Positions 25,741-33,765 of a stretch of DNA of 44,775 nt are shown piece by piece. The position numbers and the translations under genes are program-made. The first letter of the stretch is position 1. The number at the start of each line of letters is the position of its first letter. A model generated the notes under the pieces. The model was not told the DNA's origin, ran no database searches, and worked only from the letters and a program-made list of their open reading frames with translations. Source of the stretch: Bacteroidota bacterium (GTDB lineage Bacteria; Bacteroidota; Bacteroidia; UKL13-3); NCBI GenBank assembly GCA_947477885.1, contig CANJUD010000016.1, positions 1-44,775 on the forward strand, in the 5' to 3' direction.

Positions 25741-25748
25741 CAAATTTA
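25741..25748 (-). promoter_or_regulatory. -7 promoter element of the threonine dehydrogenase gene
   Basis: Minus-strand TAAATTTG (25748 to 25741) matches TAnnTTTG and lies 9 bases before the ATG at 25731. Confidence 0.45.
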
Positions 25749-25765
25749 AGTGTTTTCAGATAAAA

Positions 25766-25818
25766 AACTCTGTGTAACTCTGTGAAATTTTTCCTCTGCG
25801 TAACCGTGGTAAAAAAAT
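25766..25818. repeat. CTCTGTGTAACTCTGTG-type direct repeat
   Basis: CTCTGTGTAA, CTCTGTGAAA and CTCTGCGTAA follow one another at about 10-16-base spacing and end in CCGTGGTAAAAAAA. This kind of CTCTGTGTAACTCTGTG tract recurs in intergenic DNA of Bacteroidota genomes; its function is unknown. Confidence 0.5.
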
Positions 25819-25926
25819 TAGCAAGTTTGTGGGAGAATATATCATGCCAAGCACACACCCAATAATTCCCCATAGCTATCAGGAGTAAAATCGCGAGGCT
25901 CCCCGCAATTGCAGAAGTCACTTAAT

Positions 25927-26961
25927 TTAGCGATTCGCTAGCTGCCCGCAGGCTGCATCAATATCCTTACCTCGGCTGCGGCGAGTCATTACGGTGCACT
26001 TGTTTTTGTATAATATATCTTTGAAAACTTTTAGGCGTTCTTCTCTTGAATTTATAAACTCGGTATCGCCAATACTATTATATTCTATCAAATTGATTTT
26101 GCTGGGAACACGCTGCGAAAAACTGCTGAGCTCTTCTGCATCTTCTGGGTTGTCATTAAAGTTATCAAATACTATATATTCTAGCATCACTTTCTCTTCC
26201 GTTTTATTGCAAAAGTATAATAGTGCTTCTTCCAATACTTGCAAATTATTACTGTCATTAATCGGCATCATATGGCTACGTTTCTCGTCGTTGGCAGCGT
26301 GCAGCGATACAGCTAAATTAAATTTTACTTCATCATCTGCCAATTTTTTAATCATTTTTGAAATTCCCGCAGTAGAAACCGTGATGCGATTATGTGATAA
26401 TCCCAAGCCATCATTTGAGATACACATTTGTGTACTTTTTAAAACATTGTCATAGTTTAAAAGTGGTTCGCCCATGCCCATATATACTATGTTTGTGAGA
26501 TCCATATTATAATGTAATAATGCTTGTTCTTTTATAATGCATACCTGATCATAGATCTCCCAATAATCCAAATTGCGAACACGTTCCATTTTGCCAGTGG
26601 CACAAAATTTACAAGTCAAACTGCAACCAACCTGACTGCTGATACAGGCCGTCATTCTTGTTTCTGTGGGGATTAGGACTCCTTCTACAATATTACCATC
26701 ATATAGTTTTAGTGCATACTTGATAGTGCCATCACTACTTTTTTGCTGGGTGTGTATGACAACTTTATTTAAGGTATAATATTCTTTTAGGTGCTCTATT
26801 ATATGTTGGGGAAAATCTTCTATTTCATCAAACCCTGTGATGTATTTTTTCCACAGATTATGATATATTTTTCTCGCACGACGTGGTGAGTCAGACCTTT
26901 CGCCTAACTCTTCCATCATAGTTGTTAGCTCTTCAATACTATATGAACGTATATTTTTCAT
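25927..26961 (-). CDS. rlmN: 23S rRNA (adenine-2503-C2)-methyltransferase
   Basis: A radical-SAM enzyme that methylates C2 of A2503 in 23S rRNA and A37 of some tRNAs. The cluster motif CSLTCKFC places C113, C117 and C120 in the usual CxxxCxxC arrangement. Upstream is the VEGVLIPTETRMTACISSQVG segment, and IVYMGMGEPLLNYDNV follows. The conserved C-terminal cysteine that carries the methyl intermediate is in RGKDIDAACGQLANR. The ATG at 26959-26961 (MKNIRSYS) gives 344 residues; an upstream ATG at 27003 would overlap the ABC transporter gene and the palindrome between the two. Confidence 0.95.
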   Translation of the reverse strand: MKNIRSYSIEELTTMMEELGERSDSPRRARKIYHNLWKKYITGFDEIEDFPQHIIEHLKEYYTLNKVVIHTQQKSSDGTIKYALKLYDGNIVEGVLIPTETRMTACISSQVGCSLTCKFCATGKMERVRNLDYWEIYDQVCIIKEQALLHYNMDLTNIVYMGMGEPLLNYDNVLKSTQMCISNDGLGLSHNRITVSTAGISKMIKKLADDEVKFNLAVSLHAANDEKRSHMMPINDSNNLQVLEEALLYFCNKTEEKVMLEYIVFDNFNDNPEDAEELSSFSQRVPSKINLIEYNSIGDTEFINSREERLKVFKDILYKNKCTVMTRRSRGKDIDAACGQLANR

Positions 26962-26970
26962 CTTACATTT

Positions 26971-26994
26971 AATTACGAATTTTAATTCGTAATT
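26971..26994. repeat. Perfect 11-bp palindrome between the ABC transporter gene and rlmN
   Basis: AATTACGAATT (26971-26981) and AATTCGTAATT (26984-26994) are exact reverse complements with two bases between. The element lies at the ABC transporter stop codon, 10 bases before the rlmN start. It could attenuate or process the message or be a protein-binding site. Confidence 0.55.
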
Positions 26995-28756
26995 ATTTCG
27001 CAACTAAAGTTTCTCTCTTCCGCTCCCCTATCTGTTGTCTCCACATCGCATAATACAATCCTTTCTCAGCTAATAAATCCTCATGCTTTCCTGTTTCAAC
27101 TACTTGTCCTTTTTCCAGAACATATATTTTATTGGCATGCATAATTGTACTCAATCTATGTGCAATCATCACAGTTATTTGTTGACTATCTATACTAATT
27201 TTTTTTACAGTTTGGCTAATTTCATCTTCGGTAAGTGAATCCAAAGAGGAAGTAGCTTCATCGAAAATGAGGAGTTGCGGATCACGCAAAAGTGCACGGG
27301 CAATGGAGAGTCTTTGTTTTTCGCCTCCTGAAATTTTAATTCCGTTTTCGCCAATATTGGTATCAATTCCTTTTTGTGCCCGTGATAATAAATTTTGGCA
27401 ACTCGCTTTATTTAGAACATCAATTATTTGTTCGCCAGTGGCATCGGGTTTTACAAATTCCATATTCTCACGAATACTTCCCGAAAACAATTGTGCATCC
27501 TGCGTAACGAAACCTATACAATGGCGGAAAATATCCATATCAACTTCATCGGCTCCAATACCATTATAATATATTTTTCCATTGGCGGGTTTATATAATC
27601 CCACCAATAATTTCACCAAAGTAGTTTTACCAGCTCCTGAAGGACCAACAAAGGCAATAGTTTCACCCTGCTTGGCTTCGAAAGATATATTGTTGACAGC
27701 ATCATGCTCTGCTGTAGCATGGCGATATGAAACATTGCTGAATTTGATATCTTTTAAGTGCCCTGTTTCTTTCGGATGCTCTGGTTTTTGCTCAACGGGT
27801 GTATCAATTATTTTTTTGAAATTGTTCAATGAAATTTCTGCCTCACGTTGCATAACAATGATATTTCCAAACTCCTGCAAGGGGCCAAACAAGAAGAAAG
27901 AATAAAACATAAAAGTGAGATAATCTCCGGGCAGAATTTCATGGTCAAAAATCAAAATTAACAGCATCAGTAACATAACACTGCGGGTAAATTGTACTGT
28001 TGTTCCCTGCAAAAAATTCAAACTTCTTATGTATTTTACTTTTTTTAACTCGAGACCTAGAATTTTAAATGTAGAGCGATTCAATCGTGAAATTTCCTGA
28101 TCAGCCAATCCGAGGCTTTTTACTAGTTCAATATTACGCAGTGATTCAGTAGTGCTGCCGGCCAAAGCGGTAGTTTCACCCACAATTTTTTTTTGCATAA
28201 TCTTTATTTTTCGCCCAAGTATGGAGCTAATAACACCAACTACTGCAATTGCCAGCACATAAATAGCAGCAATTTTCCAGCTTTTGCTAATAGCATAGGT
28301 CATAATAAACACAGTGCCTACTAGCGTAGAGAAAACCACACTAATAAAAGAAGTAATCAATCTTTCAGAGTCTGTTCTTACCTTTTGTAATACTGATAAT
28401 GTTTCTCCACTGCGTTGGTCTTCAAAAGTCTGATAAGGTAATTGCAAAGAATGTTTTAACCCTTTTGCATAAATATCAGCTCCCATTTTTTGAATAATCA
28501 CATTGGTATAATAGTCTTGAATATTTTTTGCCATACGCGATACCAAAGCAACCCCTACTGAAAGGCCAAGGAATAAAAGAGCATAATGCATATAATCTCC
28601 TTTAGACAGCTTATCATATTTCAATACAACGTCATTGAGTATTTGTCCTGCTATCATTGGGTCTAGCAATGAGAAACACTGGTTGATAGCCGCCAGAAAA
28701 AGTGTGAGGTATAATACTTTTCGGTAGGGTTTTAAAAATGCAAATAGTATTTTCAT
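26993..28756 (-). CDS. ABC exporter, fused membrane and ATPase domains
   Basis: A 587-residue half-transporter of the MsbA/lipid-drug exporter type. Residues about 1-310 form six membrane helices (for example LYLTLFLAAINQCFSLLDPM). The ATPase domain shows Walker A GPSGAGKTT (residues 371-379), a Q-loop in FVTQDAQLFSG, the signature ISGGEKQRL near 474, Walker B LLIFDEATSSLD and the switch histidine in MIAHRLST. It would work as a homodimer in the inner membrane. The substrate is unknown; no lipid A or export partner gene is next to it. It is followed 31 bases later by rlmN on the same strand. Confidence 0.9.
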   Translation of the reverse strand: MKILFAFLKPYRKVLYLTLFLAAINQCFSLLDPMIAGQILNDVVLKYDKLSKGDYMHYALLFLGLSVGVALVSRMAKNIQDYYTNVIIQKMGADIYAKGLKHSLQLPYQTFEDQRSGETLSVLQKVRTDSERLITSFISVVFSTLVGTVFIMTYAISKSWKIAAIYVLAIAVVGVISSILGRKIKIMQKKIVGETTALAGSTTESLRNIELVKSLGLADQEISRLNRSTFKILGLELKKVKYIRSLNFLQGTTVQFTRSVMLLMLLILIFDHEILPGDYLTFMFYSFFLFGPLQEFGNIIVMQREAEISLNNFKKIIDTPVEQKPEHPKETGHLKDIKFSNVSYRHATAEHDAVNNISFEAKQGETIAFVGPSGAGKTTLVKLLVGLYKPANGKIYYNGIGADEVDMDIFRHCIGFVTQDAQLFSGSIRENMEFVKPDATGEQIIDVLNKASCQNLLSRAQKGIDTNIGENGIKISGGEKQRLSIARALLRDPQLLIFDEATSSLDSLTEDEISQTVKKISIDSQQITVMIAHRLSTIMHANKIYVLEKGQVVETGKHEDLLAEKGLYYAMWRQQIGERKRETLVAK

Positions 28757-28893
28757 ATATTAAATTTGGGTGCAAATATCTGTATATCTAAGCAATTGCT
28801 GGCAGATATTATTAAGAAATAGAGATTGCCTGAGTTTGTTTTTTACGCAGGGATATCTTTGAACTAAAGTCGGTTGTGTAATAGCCTCAACAA

Positions 28894-28969
28894 TGTTCGA
28901 CTCCATCGGGGTCGTAGGGTTATAGCACGTGTTTGATTTATAAACTTACGGCCCCGATGGAGTCGAACA
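28894..28969. repeat. 23-bp near-perfect inverted repeat (CGACTCCATCGGGGTCG type)
   Basis: The arm 28894-28916 (TGTTCGACTCCATCGGGG then TCGTA) is complementary to 28947-28969 over 23 positions with one G-U-type mismatch; 30 bases form the loop. It fills the gap between two divergent genes and resembles interspersed palindromic elements, possibly non-autonomous mobile repeats, in Bacteroidota. Confidence 0.65.
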
Positions 28970-29029
28970 TCAGCACATCTTGGGTTTGATACAATCATAT
29001 AAAAAAAAACAACCTGCCAAATTTGAGCA

Positions 29030-29037
29030 TAAATTTG
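29030..29037 (+). promoter_or_regulatory. -7 promoter element before the B12-binding protein and sugar operon
   Basis: TAAATTTG matches TAnnTTTG and lies 11 bases before ATG 29049. It supports that start over an upstream in-frame TTG at 28980 and would drive the whole plus-strand sugar gene cluster. A clear -33 element is not seen. Confidence 0.45.
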
Positions 29038-29048
29038 CCCCTCGTAAA

Positions 29049-29456
29049 ATGGAAAGACCTATCAGAGTTTTAGTTGCAAAAGTTGGCCTTGATGGACACG
29101 ACCGCGGAGCGAAAGTTATCGCTACATCCTTGCGTGATGCGGGAATGGAGGTGATATATACAGGCTTGCGGCAGACGCCTGAGATGGTGGTGAAGGCCGC
29201 ATTGCAAGAAGATGTGGACGTGATTGGCGTGAGCATTTTATCAGGAGCACACAATACCGTGTTTCCAAAAATCATCACCTTGATGAAACAAGAAGATATG
29301 GGCGATGTGCTGCTTACAGGCGGTGGGATTATCCCAAACGCGGATATGGATGAACTAAAAAAAATGGGTGTAGGACAGTTGTTCCCGCCCGGCACGCCTA
29401 CTACCGAAATAGTGGGATATATAAAAGAATGGGTGAAAGAAAAACGCGTATTATAA
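29049..29456 (+). CDS. Stand-alone cobalamin-binding (methylmalonyl-CoA mutase C-terminal type) protein
   Basis: A 135-residue B12-binding domain. [20 protein letters not shown] contains the D-x-H-x-x-G motif whose His replaces the lower axial base of the cofactor. [18 protein letters not shown] and [30 protein letters not shown] complete the flavodoxin-like fold. Such small subunits partner with a separate large mutase subunit to isomerise methylmalonyl-CoA to succinyl-CoA. No large subunit is in the window. It ends one base before the cytidylyltransferase start, placing it at the head of the sugar operon; this may be accidental. The ATG at 29049 is chosen because of the -7 box directly upstream. 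Confidence 0.85.
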   Translation: MERPIRVLVAKVGLDGHDRGAKVIATSLRDAGMEVIYTGLRQTPEMVVKAALQEDVDVIGVSILSGAHNTVFPKIITLMKQEDMGDVLLTGGGIIPNADMDELKKMGVGQLFPPGTPTTEIVGYIKEWVKEKRVL

Positions 29457-29457
29457 T

Positions 29458-30231
29458 ATGAAAGTTGTTATACTGGCCGGCGGACTCGGAACACGCCTAA
29501 GCGAAGAAACCGGAATGAGACCCAAGCCTATGGTTGAGATTGGTGGCAAACCTATCTTATGGCATATCATGAAAATATATAGTCATTATGGTTTCAATGA
29601 TTTTGTAATTTGTGCAGGCTACAAAAATTATTTTATCAAAGAATATTTTGCCAACTATGTATTGCACAATACAAGTATTACTGTTGACTTAAAAAACAAT
29701 GCGATTGAATATCATAAAAGCGAAGTGGAACCTTGGAAAGTAACCATCGTTGATACTGGGAATGATACAATGACCGGAGGCCGCATCAAACGCATTGAAG
29801 AATATTTAGACAATAAACCCTTTATGCTCACTTATGGTGACGGTGTGGGGAATATTGATATCTTTGCTCTTGTAGCATCGCACAAAGCAAGTGGCAAACA
29901 TTGCACTTTAACTACAGTGCAACCCGTTGGAAGATTTGGTGTAATAGATATAGAACCCAGTGGTACCGTTTCAAATTTTCATGAAAAACCAACCGAAGGC
30001 GGAACGTGGATCAACGGAGGTTTTTTTGTGTGTGAACCCGAAATATTTAAATTGTTGAATCATGATTATGATATATGGGAGAAAGCCCCGCTAGAAACAT
30101 TGGCAAACACAAACCAACTAAACGCTTTCAAACACCAAGGTTTTTGGCGGCCAATGGATACCCTGAAAGATAAAAATGACTTGAACGATTTATGGAACAA
30201 TAAACAGGCTGAATGGAAACTATGGAAGTAG
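29458..30231 (+). CDS. rfbF: Glucose-1-phosphate cytidylyltransferase
   Basis: Makes CDP-glucose from glucose-1-phosphate and CTP, the first committed step of the CDP-dideoxyhexose pathway. The nucleotidyltransferase signature GGLGTRLSEETGMRPKPM, IGGKPILWHIMKIYS, the metal/sugar segment LTYGDGVGNID and the RFGVIDIE, HEKPTEGGTWINGGF stretches are those of RfbF. The C-terminus ends GFWRPMDTLKDKNDLNDLW, also typical. It has 257 residues, full length. It lies one base after the B12-protein stop, and the stop codon itself forms part of a long inverted repeat. Confidence 0.95.
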   Translation: MKVVILAGGLGTRLSEETGMRPKPMVEIGGKPILWHIMKIYSHYGFNDFVICAGYKNYFIKEYFANYVLHNTSITVDLKNNAIEYHKSEVEPWKVTIVDTGNDTMTGGRIKRIEEYLDNKPFMLTYGDGVGNIDIFALVASHKASGKHCTLTTVQPVGRFGVIDIEPSGTVSNFHEKPTEGGTWINGGFFVCEPEIFKLLNHDYDIWEKAPLETLANTNQLNAFKHQGFWRPMDTLKDKNDLNDLWNNKQAEWKLWK

Positions 30232-30340
30232 TCAGTAATCAGTGGTCAGTAGCCAGTACCGTAAGGCTATTAATTACCCGTTTTGCAAAGCAAATCGGAA
30301 TACCACTGACCACTGATTACTGACCACTGATTACTGACTA
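30229..30340. repeat. 112-base intergenic element with 23-bp perfect inverted repeats
   Basis: The arm 30229-30251 (TAGTCAGTAATCAGT then GGTCAGTA) and the arm 30318-30340 are exact reverse complements over 23 bases. Inside the right half the unit CCACTGATTACTGA occurs twice in tandem. The element starts inside the rfbF stop codon and ends 5 bases before the rfbG ATG, so in RNA it would form a long hairpin between two cistrons. It shares its terminal arm with the element at 12296. Confidence 0.75.
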
Positions 30341-30345
30341 CTAAT

Positions 30346-31407
30346 ATGTTAAAAAGCACATACCTCAACAAAAAAGTCCTAGTAACCGGTCATACGGGTT
30401 TCAAGGGCTCGTGGTTGTGTGTGTGGTTGCAGCTGATGGGAGCTAAGGTGAAGGGATATGCATTGGAGGCAGAGAATCCATCATTATATAAGTTGATAGC
30501 AAAAGATTTAGAGATAGAATCATATATTGGTGATATAAGAAACAGAGAACTTTTTAAACAAGAAATACTCAATTTCGAACCAGATTTTATTTTCCATTTG
30601 GCTGCACAGCCCTTGGTAATTGCTTCGTACGAGCAACCTGTTGAAACATTCGAAACCAATGTAATGGGCACTGCACACTTATTAAATGCTGTACGATTCT
30701 TGGAAAAACCATGTACGGTTGTATGTATAACAACAGATAAAGTATATGAAAATAATGAGTGGATATATCCCTACAGAGAAACCGATCATTTGGGCGGGCA
30801 CGACCCATACAGCTCAAGCAAAGCAGCATGTGAGATTGTAATACAGTCATATAGAAGATCATTTTTTAACCCCGAACATTATAATAATCACAAAAAAGGA
30901 ATTGCCAGTGCACGTGCGGGGAATGTAATAGGAGGAGGCGATTTTGCAGAAAATAGAATCGTTCCCGACTTAATAAAAGCATTAGAAAATAATCAACCGC
31001 TACAAGTGCGAAACCCGCAAGCCGTGAGGCCTTGGCAGCATGTATTGGAGCCACTCAGCGGCTATTTATTACTGGGACAAAAACTATATAATAACCCCAC
31101 AGAATTTGCACAAGCATATAATTTTGGTCCTTGGCCACAGGATACGATGCCCGTGGAATCATTGGTGAAACTATTAATACAATCTTGGGGAAGTGGAGAT
31201 TATCATACTCCCGAAAACAAAAACAAACTACACGAAGCAGGTCTATTAGAACTTGATATTTCGAAAGCCGTAAACCAACTCAACTGGCAACCCAAACTCA
31301 ATATTTCCGAAACCGTAAATATGATAACAACTTGGGCAAAAAACTATACTAACCAAAATCCTTTCGACCTATGCAGAGAGCAGGTGGAGGGGTATGTAAA
31401 TATTTGA
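30346..31407 (+). CDS. rfbG: CDP-glucose 4,6-dehydratase
   Basis: Converts CDP-glucose to CDP-4-keto-6-deoxyglucose. An extended SDR with VTGHTGFKGSWLCVWLQ (NAD loop), FHLAAQPLV, a Thr-Asp-Lys triad region CITTDKVYEN and the YSSSKAACE catalytic pair. ARAGNVIGGGDFAENRIVPDL and VRPWQHVLEPL are typical of RfbG. The 353 residues are full length. The ATG follows the 30229-30340 hairpin element by 5 bases; the next gene starts one base after its stop. Confidence 0.95.
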   Translation: MLKSTYLNKKVLVTGHTGFKGSWLCVWLQLMGAKVKGYALEAENPSLYKLIAKDLEIESYIGDIRNRELFKQEILNFEPDFIFHLAAQPLVIASYEQPVETFETNVMGTAHLLNAVRFLEKPCTVVCITTDKVYENNEWIYPYRETDHLGGHDPYSSSKAACEIVIQSYRRSFFNPEHYNNHKKGIASARAGNVIGGGDFAENRIVPDLIKALENNQPLQVRNPQAVRPWQHVLEPLSGYLLLGQKLYNNPTEFAQAYNFGPWPQDTMPVESLVKLLIQSWGSGDYHTPENKNKLHEAGLLELDISKAVNQLNWQPKLNISETVNMITTWAKNYTNQNPFDLCREQVEGYVNI

Positions 31408-31408
31408 T

Positions 31409-32725
31409 ATGATGGAAGAGGCAAAACTCAAAAATATAAAAGACCAAATAAACGAACTTACTGAACAGTATTATAATATAAAGTTTGCTAAAAAACCATT
31501 TGAGGCAGGAGTAAATAATGTTCCAGTTAGCGGTAAAGTTTTCGATGCAGAAGAATTAAAATATATAATAGATTCTTCATTAGATGGATGGTTCACCACA
31601 GGAAGATTTAATAAAGCATTTGAAAAAGATTTAGCAAAATTTATTGGTTGCAGAAGAGTGATAACTGTCAACTCTGGCTCATCAGCCAATCTCTTGGCAT
31701 TTGCTACTTTAACCTCGGAAGAGCTTGGTGAAAGAGCAATAAAACCAGGTGATGAAATTATATCTGTAGCTGTATCATTTCCTACTACTTTAAACCCAGC
31801 TATATCTTTTGGATGTATTCCAGTTTTTGTTGATATAGATATTCCAACATATAATATAAATGTTGAATTAATAGAGGCAGCTATTACTCCGAAAACAAAA
31901 GCTATAATAGTTGCCCACACTTTAGGAAATCCATTTAATATTGAAGCAATACAACATATAGCAAAAAAACATAAACTTTGGATTATTGAAGATTGTTGTG
32001 ATGCATTGGGTGCAACATTCAATGGCAAACACGTAGGAACTTTTGGTGATATATCTACACTAAGTTTTTATCCTGCACATCATATTACTATGGGTGAAGG
32101 TGGGGCAGTTTTTACTAATCATACAAAGCTTGTTACACTAATAGAATCTATTAGAGATTGGGGCCGCGATTGTTGGTGCGAAACAGGTTGCGACAATACT
32201 TGTGGTAAGCGTTTTGAATGGCAACTAGGCGGACTTCCATTAGGCTATGACCACAAATATATATATTCACGAATTGGATATAATTTAAAGATAACTGACA
32301 TGCAAGCTGCATTAGGTTTGGCACAACTTCATAAGCTTCCCAAATTTGTGGAGCAACGCAGAGAAAATTATTCCAAACTATATAATGGATTAAAAAAATT
32401 CCAAGATAAAATTATATTGCCTGAACCAACACCTAACTCAGAGCCTTCTTGGTTTGGTTTCTTAATTACTCTGAAAGAGGAAGCAGGGGTTGACCGAAAT
32501 ACAATTATTAAAATACTCTCAGATGCTAAGATAGACACACGTTTGCTTTTTGCTGGAGATATTAGAAAGCAACCCTATTTCGAAAAAGTGAATTACCGTG
32601 TGTCTGGCGATTTGCCGAATAGTAGCATTGTATTGTATAATACATTTTGGATTGGCGTAACACCCATGATTGGAGATGAAATGATAGCACATGTAGTTAA
32701 AACATTTGATTCCATTTTTTCATGA
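31409..32725 (+). CDS. rfbH: CDP-4-keto-6-deoxyglucose 3-dehydrase (E1), PMP and [2Fe-2S] enzyme
   Basis: Removes the C3 hydroxyl of CDP-4-keto-6-deoxyglucose. It is an aspartate-aminotransferase-fold protein in which the PLP-binding Lys is replaced by His (H224 in FYPAHHITMGEGG), the hallmark of E1 dehydrases that use PMP. The iron-sulfur ligands follow the known spacing C-x57-C-x-C-x7-C: C197, C255, C257 and C265, with the latter three in RDCWCETGCDNTCGKRF. The length of 438 residues is normal. Its partner reductase (E3, a ferredoxin-flavin reductase such as RfbI/AscD) is not in this window and must be elsewhere if the pathway runs as in Yersinia. Its stop overlaps the next start (ATGA). 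Confidence 0.95.
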   Translation: MMEEAKLKNIKDQINELTEQYYNIKFAKKPFEAGVNNVPVSGKVFDAEELKYIIDSSLDGWFTTGRFNKAFEKDLAKFIGCRRVITVNSGSSANLLAFATLTSEELGERAIKPGDEIISVAVSFPTTLNPAISFGCIPVFVDIDIPTYNINVELIEAAITPKTKAIIVAHTLGNPFNIEAIQHIAKKHKLWIIEDCCDALGATFNGKHVGTFGDISTLSFYPAHHITMGEGGAVFTNHTKLVTLIESIRDWGRDCWCETGCDNTCGKRFEWQLGGLPLGYDHKYIYSRIGYNLKITDMQAALGLAQLHKLPKFVEQRRENYSKLYNGLKKFQDKIILPEPTPNSEPSWFGFLITLKEEAGVDRNTIIKILSDAKIDTRLLFAGDIRKQPYFEKVNYRVSGDLPNSSIVLYNTFWIGVTPMIGDEMIAHVVKTFDSIFS

Positions 32726-33765
32726 TATCAAGTATTATACAAGAAGATATTAATAGTATTATAAATGAGGATTTGCCTTGGGAAAATTTTAAAGGCAAAA
32801 CTATTTTAATTACTGGTGCAAATGGTTTTTTACCTGCTTATTTATCTTATGTGTTTATATATCTTAACAAATTAAAGGACTATCATATTGAACTGATTTT
32901 ACTTTGCAGAAATAAAGAAAAAGCAGAACTGAAATTTGCACAATTCCTTGAAGATAAAAATATACAATTATTGATTCATGATGTAAACGAGCCTATTTCA
33001 ATTGAACAAAACATTGATATTATAATACATGCCGCAAGCCAAGCTAGTCCTAAATTTTATGGAATTGACCCTGTAGGTACAATCAATGCAAATATTTTAG
33101 GTACAAGTAATTTACTTAAATTAGCATACGAAAAAAAATGTGAGAATTTTCTATATTTTAGTTCGAGTGAAGTATACGGAATTGGTAACACAGATGGCAA
33201 TCCTATAGCAGAAAACGATTTTGGTTATATGGACCCGACAAATGTGAGAGCTTGTTATGGAGAAGGAAAAAGAGCAGGAGAAACCCTATGTGTTTCGTGG
33301 ATGCATCAATATAATGTTCCAGTAAAAATAGTTCGGCCTTTTCATACATACGGACCAGGTATGGATTTGACTGATGGCCGTGTATATGCTGACTTTATAT
33401 CAGACTTAGTAAACAATAAAGATATAGAAATGAAAAGCGATGGCTTAGCGGTGCGGGCATTCTGCTACTTAAAAGATGCCACTATCGGTTTTCTATATAT
33501 ACTTTTAAAAGGCAAAAACGGACAAGCATATAATTTGGGAAATATCAATGGCCGTTCATCAATAATTGAATTAGCAGAAAAATTAGTTGATTTATTCCCT
33601 CAGAAAAAGTTAAAACTTATTAAAAAAGAAGCTGACGAAAACTATATTAGGAGTTTGGTAAATATTAATCTGCCCAACTCCACAAAATTAGGCAACTTGG
33701 GTTGGAACCCAACAACCACAATAGATGAGGGATTTAAAAGAACTGTATTAAGTTATACGATATGA
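32722..33765 (+). CDS. NAD-dependent epimerase/dehydratase (extended SDR)
   Basis: A 347-residue nucleotide-sugar SDR. The NAD loop is TGANGFLPAYL, the active-site strand ends FSSSEVYG, and the catalytic pair is in CYGEGKRAGE (Tyr and Lys four apart). YFSSSEVYGIGNTDG and YGEGKRAGETLCVSW also resemble UDP-glucuronate decarboxylases. HTYGPGMDLTDGRVYADFI and AYNLGNINGRSSI complete the fold. It overlaps rfbH and the next gene by ATGA, so it is an integral member of the operon and most likely reduces, epimerises or further dehydrates the sugar intermediate. The exact reaction cannot be assigned. Confidence 0.85.
   Translation: MISSIIQEDINSIINEDLPWENFKGKTILITGANGFLPAYLSYVFIYLNKLKDYHIELILLCRNKEKAELKFAQFLEDKNIQLLIHDVNEPISIEQNIDIIIHAASQASPKFYGIDPVGTINANILGTSNLLKLAYEKKCENFLYFSSSEVYGIGNTDGNPIAENDFGYMDPTNVRACYGEGKRAGETLCVSWMHQYNVPVKIVRPFHTYGPGMDLTDGRVYADFISDLVNNKDIEMKSDGLAVRAFCYLKDATIGFLYILLKGKNGQAYNLGNINGRSSIIELAEKLVDLFPQKKLKLIKKEADENYIRSLVNINLPNSTKLGNLGWNPTTTIDEGFKRTVLSYTI

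Noticed and set aside
28757-29029. Cobalamin riboswitch before the B12-binding gene
   Set aside because: No B12-box-like sequence is seen; the gap is occupied by the 23-bp inverted repeat.
30229-30340. CRISPR-like array
   Set aside because: The repeats are inverted rather than regularly spaced direct repeats with unique spacers, and no cas gene is near.
31471-32028. 185-codon minus-strand ORF
   Set aside because: Antisense shadow inside rfbH, whose cofactor residues are all intact in the sense frame.
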